The notes below the pieces were generated by a model. The model saw only the letters and a program-made list of their open reading frames with translations, searched no databases and was not told the origin of the DNA. A stretch of 64,000 bases of DNA, from contig JABBOT010000003.1 in assembly GCA_016165875.1 (NCBI GenBank), positions 30,299,663 through 30,363,662 on the forward strand, read 5' to 3'. This stretch comes from Acanthopleura granulata (taxonomy: Eukaryota > Mollusca > Polyplacophora > Chitonida > Chitonidae). Below, one piece after another: positions 37,201-47,734 of this stretch. Within the stretch, counting starts at the first letter, position 1, and each line of letters starts with the position of its first letter. The translations under genes were made by a program, and so were the position numbers.

Positions 37201-39344
37201 GATATATCTTAATTGGATTAAATCCTCATGAAGGCCTACATGGCGTTTTGTAAAGGCGTTAATGACTTTATTTGATTGCGCTGTTTTGCTGTCCTGTCTA
37301 ATAGTGGTTATTAGAAGGGTAATGAAGTATATTTATTATTTGGAAGATTTGAACCTTTCCAGGTGCTTCACTAACATATTTGAAATGATCAACATTGTAA
37401 TTACATATTTTCTTAATAATTGTGTTTATTCCCACGCAGTGGATTAGTGACAGTCCATGCAAGACCAGAATTAACTACCATTATATTTATGCTGCATGGG
37501 TGGAACGTATTACAAATTACGAAAGCCCTAATTTCTTCTTTGGCAATAACAAGGAACTCCAGAAGTAAAACCTGTGTCTGAATCCCACTTTCTACCGTTT
37601 CACAAAGCGCACGGAGCGTTATCTGCCCGTAATTTCCAAGATTATCACGACTGTATGTATTACATCACCATGGTAGTTGCGTGAACTTAACTCTATACGT
37701 GCGCTGTGTGAAATGGGACACGTGCCAAAGGGCATTGACGGTGTCACCTTATATAAGGTTGTTAACAATTTCAGTTTCTTCTACAAAAATATGAAAGTTC
37801 TACATGCAGAATGTCTTGATAATCATGACCACGTGGAGTTGGTGCACATTTAAAAACATTTGTACATGTTGTTTTTTACATAGTTTTAATCGCGAGTTTT
37901 AACTGTGTATAACGGTAACAAATGCAATTAACTTAGTGTCATTCAACCTAGATCAAGAGAATTATAAAAAGACAGCACTGTTTCTTAAACGCCATATGAC
38001 AGTTTAAGCTCTAAAAAGTATTTTAATGAATTAATTTGTTAAAAAAAAGAAAAAACAAGTAAAAAGACAAGAAACAGTTACATCCAATATCGATTAGAAA
38101 ATCTGTAGATTACTGGCTTATATTTATGTATGATTTGCCGACGCCCCATGAATCTTTTTCCACCGCTTCACCAGGATCTCGTTGGCATGCACGAACCTGT
38201 GCATATGTCGGGATAATGTGTCTAGTTTTGTCAGCTGCATGACAAACACGGTGGCAAGCGGGGCCGATCGGTAACATCCCATCCACTTTGACAGCTGTGG
38301 TCAGAAGCAACTATCCCGGGTGTGGGTAAACGATTGAGTTGTCCAAATGTGCAGACACACACACAAAAGACACAATCCATAAATGTCAGCGACGAATTAA
38401 GCTGGGTATCAATCAACTAAACCCCGAACACGTTTTTTTTTTTCCTTTTATTTTTACTCCCTCTCTAATTTTGATCTAGACAGTATCGTTACTTGAGTGT
38501 TTATGCGGCAATTTTTCTACATTATTACCACAATAGCGGAATGCCTGTTGGCTGTCTGCGTGCCCACCTGTTATTACATGTAATACACACAGATACGATC
38601 GCCCCTGTTTGGATTGGACTCGAATTTATAACGATACACCGAAATGGAAATTACTTCTTTTTCTTCAAAGCGTAACAGATTGTCATATAATCTACATGTA
38701 CCGTACCTTGCACGGGATTTGAAAACAAGAACAGTTGGTTGTCGCAAAATCAGTTTTTCAGGTTTATTTTCATCCTTAACTCATTGACTGGTTGCTTAAA
38801 AAGTTCAGTTGTCGATTGATAGTTTGATTGATTATCCATTTTCATGATTGACTAATCCATTGATTGACCAGTTGTTTATTAATGGAACGATTCAACGATT
38901 TCTGGTTCGTATGAGCAATTGCATTTTTTGGTGGATGGATGACGATAACCTTTCATTTGGTGCATCTGGATGTTTTTCATGCTTTTCTTACATACAGCAG
39001 TTCAGAGTTGTCAGACGGTTACAAGTCAGAACAAGAGATCGAAGTTCTGGTCAGTGCTTTATATGACTAATTGGAGTCTCACATCATACTTTAAGATTGC
39101 TCAGATGTATACATATTTTACCTCCATGGTTTTAAAATGTCAGTCGAAAACCTTGTTTGATTTTGGATATTCTTATTGTGACATTGGAAACCATTCTCCT
39201 GGCCCCTCGTTTAAACTTGTTCTCACCACAGTATGGCTGAAATAATGCCGAAGTGACGTTGAACTACAAGCATTCAATCATTCACTCAGTTGTATATAAC
39301 AGCGGTTATATAAGTTTAGGTGCGTGGCGGAAACTTGATTCATT
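31241..39344. other. Intergenic, no gene recognised
   Basis: No splice-flanked exon, RNA gene or clear repeat was recognised except a SINE-like tail at 39225-39290. Frames at 35060-35257 and 36895-37200 (64 and 101 codons) have no motif; they sit in higher-complexity DNA and could equally be non-coding conserved sequence. 32570-32720 carries loose inverted words (GCACATCC on both strands) that may be an old MITE. Confidence 0.45.
39225..39290 (+). repeat. SINE-like 3' tail, (ATTC)n type
   Basis: The sequence ACAGTATGGCTGAAATAATG, then CCGAAGTGACGTT, ends in CATTCAATCATTCACTCA. A second copy of this tail type (GGCTGAAATATCTTCGAAGTGG, then CATTCATTC) is at 49840-49921. Confidence 0.5.
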
Positions 39345-39556
39345 TCATTTATCTATCTGATTAGCGTGTAACGCTGTACTCCAGCATTTTTCACTTATAT
39401 GTCTGGGGTCAGGTTTATAAATAAACCGCACTTTGTTAGGCACTTGACAAACCAATTGGCTTAAAGCCGTAGTCAGCTGGAATCGAACCCCTGACCTCAT
39501 TGGTCAAGGGCCTGTTACCGGTAGCAGCCAGCCATGGCCTTAATCGCCTCAACTAG
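39345..39556 (-). repeat. Family-3 tRNA-derived SINE sharing the family-1 tail
   Basis: The plus strand begins with a tail like family 1 (TCTGATTAGCGTGTAACGC, then TGTACTCCAGCATTTTTCAC, then TTATATG). The body and head then differ: GGAATCGAACCCCTGACC is a reversed B box in a different tRNA-like context, ending CAGCCAGCCATGGCC. The shared tail suggests both families use the same LINE machinery. Confidence 0.65.
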
Positions 39557-39869
39557 TCATAACTTGCAACGATTAAATAAACTAACTATATTTACATCGC
39601 TTTCCACTTCAGTTTGCTTGATTCTGACAACCACATCATAGAACTAAATTCAAGCATCTCTGGCTGTAAATCACACACAATTACATTTTTTGTATAGCCG
39701 ATGTTTGTATGTATACATACATATACATATATACAAACTGTTTTGAAAGAGGATAGCTTTGTATAACGTTTACACAAAGTAACGCCCATCTGTCCGTGAC
39801 AGCTTTAAACAAGGGAGCTCTTGTGTAATATGTCGTGTTGTTCCCAGTATATCAATCAGCTGGAGATAT

Positions 39870-40060
39870 ATATACAGAACGTGATAAGATAAGCCGTGTT
39901 TAAATTCTATCGAAACAGAGGGCCGTCCATTATCTTAAGCCTCTTGTTTATTTACACAGATACTGATAAACAAAGGGTCAAAGGAATGTTTTGGAGTCAA
40001 CTATAGATGATCTATGTGACTGTTGCCCTGTCTGGTTTATGCGCTTATCATAGCTAAGTT
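39870..40060. promoter_or_regulatory. Candidate enhancer: GATA / forkhead / HNF4-TCF-like motif cluster
   Basis: Motifs read directly: TGATAAGATAAG (39882-39893), TTATCTTA (39930-39937), TGTTTATTTAC (39945-39955), TGATAAACAAA (39964-39974, GATA overlapping forkhead), GGGTCAAAGG (39975-39984) and TTATCA (40045-40050). Such clusters are typical of endodermal enhancers in animals (general knowledge); function here is inferred. Confidence 0.4.
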
Positions 40061-40177
40061 CATTAAAGTGGATCGCTCGTTCTCACAGGCATGTATGTCA
40101 CTTGTCAGTGGCTGGGATATGAAAATCTCGGCGATAGCGAAGTATTGTAAAATGACTGCATAATTTTTTCTCTTTTT

Positions 40178-40440
40178 TATTTAGTTTATTTCTTTGCGTG
40201 GAGTTTTATAGATAGTCCTCATCAAAGTGTCACGATGTGGTTTAGGGGTTCTGAGGGCAAGGAGAAAACCAAAGCCCTGTACAACGCAGAATAAAGGGAA
40301 GCCTGGATTCGAGCTTCTGGTCCCATTGGTCGATCGAAAATACAATAGCGGAAACTCTTATGCTTCTCCCTCCCCCGTCGATTAAGGGGAATTTTCTTGA
40401 GTGCGGTGTGAAAGACTAATAAATAAATAAATGAATAAAG
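40178..40440. repeat. Degenerate composite of SINE pieces
   Basis: GGATTCGAGC and TCCCATTGGTC near 40307-40331 resemble the reversed head of family 3. The segment from about 40386, GGGGAATTTTCTTGAGTGCG, GTGTGAAAGACTAATAAATA, is a family-1 tail in sense orientation. Two insertions in opposite orientation seem likely. Confidence 0.4.
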
Positions 40441-40599
40441 AAAGAAAAAAGAAAGAAACGAAGAAATTCCATTTGATACCTCTGTATACCTCTATTTGTA
40501 CCCTGTTTCGGGAATATATGGCCAAAAGAGTTGAGGGATTCAAGAGACTTGAACCCTATGGTCTTATAATATAGAGACTATATTAGTAAATATATATTT

Positions 40600-40691
40600 A
40601 CTTAATTATTTAATTAGTGTTTAACGCCGTACTGAAGAATAATTCATTTATACGACGTCAACCAGCATTATGATGGGAGGAATCGAGGGCG
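40600..40691 (-). repeat. Family-1 SINE 3' fragment
   Basis: The tail TTTAATTAGTGTTTAACGCC, GTACTGAAGAATAATTCATT and ATACGACGTCAACCAGC is present, ending in ATTATGATGGGAGG. The head is missing. Confidence 0.8.
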
Positions 40692-41102
40692 ACACAACTT
40701 GTATCAATTTTATGAGGCATACATGTATAGATAAACTACCCTGTACGGCCAAAATCCAGACAGCCTGTACACACTAAAGGTTTTGTTTGCTATCAGATTG
40801 GGTCTAACAAGGACCCCCAATCGTTTATCTCAAAAGCCGGCTATATAGTTTAATTCCCGTAGGCTTAACGATAGAATAACACACATTTATGCGTATTTGC
40901 ACATGCAACATTAAACTCGGGATTATGGTACATGTATATGCAGAGAGAAAGTTGCACACGCATCACGTGTGGTGTGTTTAAACAGAATGACATAAGAAAA
41001 AGTCGGTTTTTTATGTGTCGAAAATTAGATATCAAATACTGTTTCCCTCGCGGCTTTGCATATGTCGACACGGCTTCATCTACAAATAAACCCTTTCGCT
41101 GT

Positions 41103-41385
41103 CATTTATTTATTTATTTATTCATTTATTTATTTGATTGGTGTTTTAAGCCGTACTCAAGAATATTTCACTTATACGACGACGGTCAGCATTATGGTGG
41201 GAGGAAACCGGGCAGAGCCTGGGGGAAACCCACGACCATCCTTAGGTTGCTGTCAGACCTTCCTATGTATGGCCGGGGAGGATGCCAAGATGAGTTGGAC
41301 TTGAACTAACAGCGACCGCATTGGTGGGAGGCTACTGGGTCATTACGTTGCGCTAACGCTCTGGCCAGCTGAGCCATGGAGGCCC
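41103..41385 (-). repeat. Family-1 SINE, full length
   Basis: It runs from (ATTT)n and TGATTGGTGTTTTAAGCCG through GGGAGGAAACCGGGCAGAGC to the reversed B box GGACTTGAACT and the reversed A box GCTGAGCCATGGAGGCCC. A short TGTCAT flanks both ends, too short to claim as a target-site duplication. Confidence 0.92.
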
Positions 41386-41477
41386 TCAGTTGTCATATAA
41401 GCTGATGTCGACAAATGAACGAATAAATCAGTAAGTTAATCACTCCATCAAATAACCTCCAGCTCGTTGCGAATCGA

Positions 41478-41615
41478 ATGATTGATTGGTTGGCGTGTAC
41501 ACCTCGTAGACGCTAAACTCCATCCCGGCTGGGGTCAGGCCACAGACTCGGCAAACTTAGTGCTCAGCCTGCCTGAGTTGCAGGCTACCAGCTAGGTGCT
41601 GTACCGGTAGACAAA
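41478..41615 (-). repeat. Possible family-3-like SINE fragment
   Basis: TTGGTTGGCGTGTACACC, CGCTAAACTCCATC and CTGGGGTCAGGCC parallel the tail-to-body junction of the family-3 element at 39345. The match is loose. Confidence 0.35.
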
Positions 41616-41836
41616 GTGTCAATATACATTGTGGCTGACTGCATGGGTACTTGGGACGTATGCTGGTGTCTTTGCATGGTGATTCAGGAAAACAGCGAGC
41701 AGTGTGCTGGCCAAAAGTATCTGGGAATAGAGAGCGTCGCATTTATACAAGAGGACATCATTGAATATGAAGAAGACGGAACAAAAAGGATGAATGAAAC
41801 ACTAAACCTATGTAGGCAAGCCAGCAAACATCTCAG

Positions 41837-41890
41837 TCACAGCTCAAAAGATCTCTATCACAGCTCAAAAGATCTCTATCACATCTCAAG
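41837..41890. repeat. 21-bp tandem repeat, about 2.5 units
   Basis: The unit TCACAGCTCAAAAGATCTCT plus A occurs at 41837-41857 and 41858-41878, with a partial third unit. It lies inside an open frame at 41616-41900 that has no recognisable domain. Confidence 0.85.
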
Positions 41891-43199
41891 ACCGGCGTAA
41901 CAGTCAGGTAGATTTTATTACAAACTTGGTATATAACTGCCATACATAGTGAACGAGTTTTAAGCCATGATAATGGTACACGAACGTATCGACTTAGAAC
42001 CATATAGTTCAGCATATCTCGGCAACACTTTTGTTAAATCCCGGGGGGAAAATTACTTTCTTTTCTCAAATAGAATAAACATGGCAATTTTTTTTCTCCT
42101 AATGTAACACCTGAAATTGCTTGGAAATTGAATTATAACAGTGCAACATTACACTTGTTCGAGTGATTTTTTATTTCCACTGCGATAAACAACAAAGGGT
42201 GGTTCCCGACAGTTCTGAATGGGTTGTGGGAAGAAAAGCATCTCGTCATCAGCTGGCTCAATATTACCGTGCCATTTGGTAGAAAAATCAAATCAGTTTT
42301 GTCGTCCCGTGTGTATGGTCGTATGCAGACGTACTTTAATCAGATTGTAGAGATATGAAATGGGAAAACGTTTCCCATCAGATTCATTTTTCCGCCGTCC
42401 TGCATTTGGCAATGGTGACCCGACTGAGCGGGCGAGATATCGCGGACCCTGATTCAATTCCAGTGTCCCGCTGGGAAGCGAAGCACCCTGTCGCACTCCC
42501 CAAAATAATTAAATGGGCAAATGGTCATTCACTCATATTCAGACTCTTTCGAGAGTGGCTTTCGTAGAGGTTTTTTCTTGACTGGCTGTGCGTAAATATG
42601 TGTGGCCGATTGTACCGATTCCCGGTGTACCGGTAATAGAGGCCCATTGGAACCCTACAGAAAAGCACCTCTTGTGTGGGCGTATTGAATACACATTTAC
42701 CCGCAGACCGATGTAGTTGGTAAAACAAATAGCCATCAATGCCCCATTTGAGCTCGAAAGCCCGCTAAAACCTCATTTTATTGTTCACTGATCGACAGCT
42801 GCGATAGAAAAAAAGGCGTCTCTTGAGAAATTTGCGGCAGAAAATTTTCTTTTTACAATTTTAAGTCAAGCTTAAGGAATTGGCCTCTTTGTGCAGATAG
42901 GACAAATGCTGGGCGCTTCTGGAATTAGCCCCTGTCATCAAACATCTGACCACGCCAATAATATTGGCTCTTTCATATGTGGTCTTAAAATATATGCAAA
43001 AAAGGAGGCAGTCACTTGATGTTTATTATTTTCATATAACCGCACAAACGACTTGCCCTGAATTAACATATAGTTTATGAGGCAGCCGTTGATATTATCC
43101 CTCTGCAGTAGAGGAAAGTGTATAAACGGTGTCGTTTGTAACCATGAATGGATAGTTCAGGCATATGCAGCTGTAAATATATATTTACGTACTTACTTG

Positions 43200-43288
43200 C
43201 AATAATTTATTTATTTATTTATTTCATTGATGTTTTACGCCGATCATAATTATGGTGAGAGGAAACTGGGCAGAGACCGGGGGCTGCA
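43200..43288 (-). repeat. Family-1 SINE fragment with internal deletion
   Basis: The tail ATTTCATTGATGTTTTACGC is followed directly by CATAATTATGGTGAGAGG and AAACTGGGCAGAGACCG. The AAGAATATTTCAC portion is missing. Confidence 0.8.
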
Positions 43289-43364
43289 GTATATATATAT
43301 ATGCGTCAAATTAAAACCACATAATACCAATAAATGTAGGTGACGATGGTGTACACTCAGAATA

Positions 43365-43627
43365 TTTATTTATTTGATTGGTGTTTTACTCCGTTCTCAA
43401 GAATATTTCACCTATACGACGGCGGCCAGCATTATGTTAGGTGAAAAACGACCAGGGCCCGGGGGAAACCCACGTCCAGCCGCAGATTGCTGGCAGACCT
43501 TCCTAAGTACGTCCAGAGATAAAGCCAGCATGAGCTGGACTTGAACTCACAGCGACAGCATTGATGGGAGGCTTCTGAATCAGTGTGCTGCAACAGTGCG
43601 CTAACCGACTGAGCCACGGAGGTCCCC
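43365..43627 (-). repeat. Family-1 SINE, full length, perfect target-site duplication
   Basis: Full element from (TTTA)n tail to head, with reversed B box GGACTTGAACTC (43537-43548) and reversed A-box region CCGACTGAGCCA (43605-43616). It is flanked by a perfect 13-bp duplication TACACTCAGAATA at 43352-43364 and 43628-43640, which proves retroposition at this site. Confidence 0.96.
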
Positions 43628-43779
43628 TACACTCAGAATAAGCCTCGCCATCTTCGTGAATGATAACAGGTCGATTGAGAAACATTTATTATAGCCGGGG
43701 AAACAGAATGCAAAAACTTTATGAGTTTAATTATACCAAGAAGAGTATCACTCGAATATTTGTCACTTGATGGGGGTCA

Positions 43780-44000
43780 TTTTTACAGGCTGAGGGATCC
43801 GGGTCTTGCGGCCTAAACCACTTGCTTCTGGCAAGTTACTGTCGAACTTTCCCACATGTGATGTGCAGATATGTGCACCATACTGGTGGAGGACAAGTGG
43901 TTTTCAACGAATGTTTGACAATACTGACAGCCACATATGTGACGTCGACCGAGTATTGCTTATCAACAAGACCCCACAACTATAGTTTCGGAATGTATAA
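43780..44000. repeat. Unclassified repeat-like segment (tentative)
   Basis: A moderately GC-rich segment (GGCAAGTTACTGTCGAAC, TACTGGTGGAGGACAAGTGG) with the look of a dispersed-repeat body. There is no second copy in the window to confirm it. Confidence 0.25.
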
Positions 44001-44186
44001 ATTCCCTGCCTAAGGCCGGTTTTTAATCACTGTCAGATGTGTGTATATAAGGAAAACAGTGAACAGAGCAACTCTTTAAATACAAAACAACCTGTCTTTT
44101 ATTTTTTATTTTAAGATTTTATGATCATACTGGACCGAAAACTGTGACTGTTTCCGCTATACTATATATCGGTATAACTTATGAAA

Positions 44187-44352
44187 TTATTTATTTATTT
44201 GGCTTAATATTTAATGTTTTACGTTATACTCTAAAATATTTCACTTATACGACGGCGTTCAGCATTATGGCGGGAGGAAAACGGACAGAGCCCGGGCAAA
44301 ACCCTACCTTCTTACGCATGGCCAGAGAGGAAGCCAGCATGAGTTGGAATTT
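44187..44352 (-). repeat. Family-1 SINE, head truncated
   Basis: The tail TTTAATGTTTTACGTTATAC, TCACTTATACGACGGCG and body TTATGGCGGGAGGAAAACGG run through GAGGAAGCCAGCATGAG, then stop before the A box. The body also lacks part of the middle (ACCATCC...GGCAGACC). Confidence 0.88.
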
Positions 44353-44676
44353 ATGAATGTATAAGACCGACAGGGTGGCGTCACTCCAAACACCCACGTC
44401 TGTTGTGCGTATTCCGAGACTTAAGACGGAAAATTGTATACAGGCCAATTCCAACAAATGTGACATGCAGATGAGCAGCATATGACAAAATTCACGCTAC
44501 TCATACTCTTCTATGTAGAATGATAGTGAGTCTGCTAGATTGCACATTATATTTTAAAGGCTGTATGGTTTTGTGATGAATATTCATTAGAAACAAGGTC
44601 CCACTTCCACTGCATACTTTTTTCCTTCTCCAAAATACGCTTTCAGATTGAGGAAGGTGCAAGGTGCCATTATTAG

Positions 44677-44698
44677 AAAAAAAAAAAAAAAAAAAAAA
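44677..44698. repeat. Poly-A tract, 22 A
   Basis: Read directly. Confidence 0.95.
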
Positions 44699-44943
44699 GA
44701 ATGAGAAAAGATCAATGGTGAAAATGACTCGCATTTGTAACCATGATTTTCACCAGGATCTAGCCGTTATTGGTGTATTTCAAAAAGGTTTTTCACCTGT
44801 AGTGTAATAGTGCTCATGATACCCATCAGATGAGGAGACAAACACATGCGCCTGTGTGCAAACTACATCAGCTAACTACTAAACTACCACAAGTTTAGTA
44901 TAACAACTGCCATGCAGTTAGCCATTTAACTACCATAAGTTAG

Positions 44944-45007
44944 AACTATCATGCAGTTAACCACTAAAGTCACATGTCACAGTTTAGTGGTTAACTGCAT
45001 GATAGTT
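44944..45007. repeat. 25-bp perfect inverted repeat with 14-nt loop
   Basis: The left arm (44944-44968) begins AACTATCATGCAG; the right arm (44983-45007) is its exact reverse complement and begins TTTAGTGGTTAAC. It would form a strong hairpin or cruciform. Confidence 0.93.
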
Positions 45008-45012
45008 GTAAC

Positions 45013-45028
45013 TCCCTCTCTCTCTCTC

Positions 45029-45059
<31 letters not shown>

Positions 45060-45076
45060 GGAGAGAGAGAGAGAGG
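45013..45076. repeat. (CT)n(TA)n(GA)n palindromic microsatellite
   Basis: CT repeats, then TA repeats, then GA repeats make a near-perfect palindrome directly upstream of the SINE insertion. Confidence 0.95.
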
Positions 45077-45092
45077 TCTATATATCAGTTTA

Positions 45093-45341
45093 CGGGGACC
45101 TCCGTGGCTCAGTGGGTTATCGCGCTATCGCCGCACAATGACCCGAAGCCTCACACCAATGCGGTCGCTGTGAGTTCAAGTCCAGCTAATGCTGGCTTCC
45201 TCTCCTGCCTAGGAAAGTCTGCCAGCAACCTGTGAATAGCGGTGGGTTTCCTCCCACCATAATGATGGCCGCCGTCATGTAAGTGAAATATTCTTGAGTA
45301 GAGCGTAAAACATCAATCAATCAAACAAATAAATAAATAAA
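45093..45341 (+). repeat. Family-1 SINE, full length, 14-bp target-site duplication
   Basis: A box TGGCTCAGTGG (45105-45115) and B box GAGTTCAAGTCC (45172-45183) form an RNA polymerase III type internal promoter. The body runs through GGAAAGTCTGCCAGCAACC, and the tail is GTGAAATATTCTTGAGTAGA, GCGTAAAACATCAATCAATC, (AAAT)n. Flanks ATATATCAGTTTAC (45080-45093 and 45341-45354) are identical. Confidence 0.96.
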
Positions 45342-45487
45342 TATATCAGTTTACCACTAACTAACACTATAAGTGATAACAACTGTCATTTAACAACTTA
45401 ACTATCATAGACTTTGATCAACCACTATCAATTAACCACTAAGCCACCATAAAGTAGAACCTTGTCATATATATATATACAACTACT

Positions 45488-45677
45488 CTCTAAAAACGAC
45501 TGTGTACCACAGGCCCACACACTAACAAAATTGAACATGTACAGAATTTATGTACAAGGGGTACACAGCCATGTGTACCACCAATACACATGTTTTGTTC
45601 ACAGACACACAGTTTGGACACCTCTGGTACACAAAATTTGTAGATGTTACAGTGTGTGTGCACAGTCGTTTGTAGAG
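45488..45677. mobile_element. MITE-like element with about 20-bp terminal inverted repeats
   Basis: The left end CTCTAAAAACGACTGTGTAC (45488-45507) pairs with the right end GTGCACAGTCGTTTGTAGAG (45658-45677) at 18 of 20 positions. The inside holds further mirror words (GTGTACCACC, GGTACAC). No coding capacity. A target duplication is not clear. Confidence 0.65.
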
Positions 45678-45779
45678 GGTAAGTGTAAGATATATATGTA
45701 CTACACGAACGATTTCTGACTATAACCTTATGCCTATATGCGCAGAGAGAAAATATATGTGGTGTTTTACCAAATAAAC

Positions 45780-46070
45780 AGTGTCAGGCCGTGAGAGGGT
45801 TACAGCAAAGGATAATTCATGTGATTGCGAGACGCTATCATGAATCAGCATTGCCTTGCACGCTGCTGATTTATTGAGAGGCCAGCGAGTAAATGGCGGC
45901 GCTTGGTTTCCGGGAGCGGAGTGGACTCTCGCAGGAATCGTCTCCAAGACCGGAAGATGCAGACATTTAGAGTTTCCGGTGGCCATAAAACATTGTCTGA
46001 TTCCGTGCCCTAATAACCTTAATCTCAATAGCGTGATCTCCTCCTGATGGATTAGAGGCATTGTTGTATG
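45780..46070. promoter_or_regulatory. High-complexity block, candidate conserved element
   Basis: The block is higher in GC than its flanks and non-repetitive, with homeodomain/paired-like words (GGATAATTC near 45810, GGATTAGAGG near 46048, GCCATAAAAC near 45982). Frames run on both strands but show no domain. Regulatory role is inference. Confidence 0.3.
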
Positions 46071-47734
46071 AAATGGTGTACTACAAAAACCGGCTCAATT
46101 TTAGTTTAACATTACAACGTGAGACTCTCTTTACACCATGAAAAATACCCAGTATGCCGTTGAAGAAGAATATTCCTTCCTTGTAAACTTAAAATATACT
46201 TATACTGATAATCCTGGCTCCAACATGTTATTTCAGTACAAACCGAAAAATGTATGGAGAATATCATAATCAACTATTTTGGCTAATATAAATAGATACG
46301 CGCATGTACCTACTGAATTAGATCAGCAATGCGCATGCCCAATTTGTGTAAGAATTATTTACACCGAAAGTCATGCGTATACTGAGACGCGGTTGTAAGC
46401 AGATGAGCGATGATAAACAATGAGCCATCGCTTGTTTGGATGTCAGGGTATGTGCATTCAAGATCCGTATGGTTGAGTTGCATGCCAAGTAAACATGTGT
46501 CGGTTAATAAAACGCAACATCAAAGTGCGACTTTACAATGAAAATAAGGAGAAACTAAACATTCTTTTAATCTTAAATTAATCCTGCTGGTTTAGATGTG
46601 GTTTCTCTTTATTCGTATATCATTGGCCCCATTGTATGGATAAAAGCGGTATATATATATAGGCTAACAGGTGCTCTAATATTTATTTTTTTTCTTAATT
46701 CTATAGACAATTTAGTACTTTATACACATATCTCTACATTAAACATTTAAGTAATTTGTTTCTGGATGGAAAGGTGAAAATAAAGCAGCCGATCCTCTGT
46801 AATAGATGGCAGTCTCAAGAAACTCCAGCAAATGTTGTATGAGAATAATAATGTAGTTTATCGTATATAAAGTATTTTAAATGACTCTAGTATCACTTGG
46901 CCTTGCGTCTATATCTATAGATGGTAAATTTTAGACACACCAACAACCAGAAGTTACACGCTTGGCTTGTTAGTCTTTATCGGAAGCCACTGGGGCAGAA
47001 AAAATTAAATCGCTTATTGTTATCTTTTGGGATGTAAAGAAAGCATTACCTGGATGAGTGTCAGGGTCTTATTTTTTATTTTACTGATATAAAAAGGGAA
47101 GAAAAAATAAAAGCAGAAAAAACAGCCCGACATAAGCTGCTTTTTGAAGCTTGAGGCCTCCATTATTATTAAATTGTCGTAAAAGTCCAATGGTTATCGA
47201 ATAGGGCAGCTTGTGTTCTGTAGGGGTTCCTTTGGCCATGAGATAGGACCGGTGCTTCGTGAGTAGTTTTACAGTCTGGCTCATTTGTCCGGACCCAATT
47301 ACCCGACAGTTAGACATGTGTTAAGAGGTGAATCTAGAGAGGAAATGTGCAGATAGGGACGCGTTTATGAGCTACCCTAGACATCTTCATAACTGCCAGG
47401 TGTATAACCTTCAGGACTAGTCTCACATGCTGCTGGCTAGATGGCGACGGCTGCTAAGGAGATACTGACGAACATATAACAAGTCAGGTGGATCCTCTAT
47501 AGTCTGTTTGCAAGTATCAGGGAAATAGGCAAAAAGTCCACTGTTATACGGGCATTATTTTGAGAAAAGAAAAGCGTTGCATGGTAATGTCATGTCCAAG
47601 CAGCCACTGGTTGATTGATGGTTGTATAATGCAGTAGAAGCAACGGAAGTACACTGATATCAAACTTTACGAAAAGGCCAGTAGGTAAAAGATGCCATGC
47701 AGGTTGTGTTGGTGTAGGTATGGGCCAATTTTAA
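46071..47734. other. Intergenic, nothing recognised
   Basis: AT-rich sequence without a gene, RNA or repeat I can name. Confidence 0.5.

Larger units (their letters stand above)
44870..45470. repeat. Degenerate minisatellite interrupted by a SINE
   Basis: Variants of AACTACCATAAGTTAGAAC and GCAGTTAACCACTAA recur on both sides of the SINE at 45093-45341. The array predates the insertion. Confidence 0.65.

Noticed and set aside
38848..39066. Frame containing MDDDN, checked as a possible reverse-transcriptase motif
   Set aside because: The surrounding residues do not match any reverse-transcriptase block.
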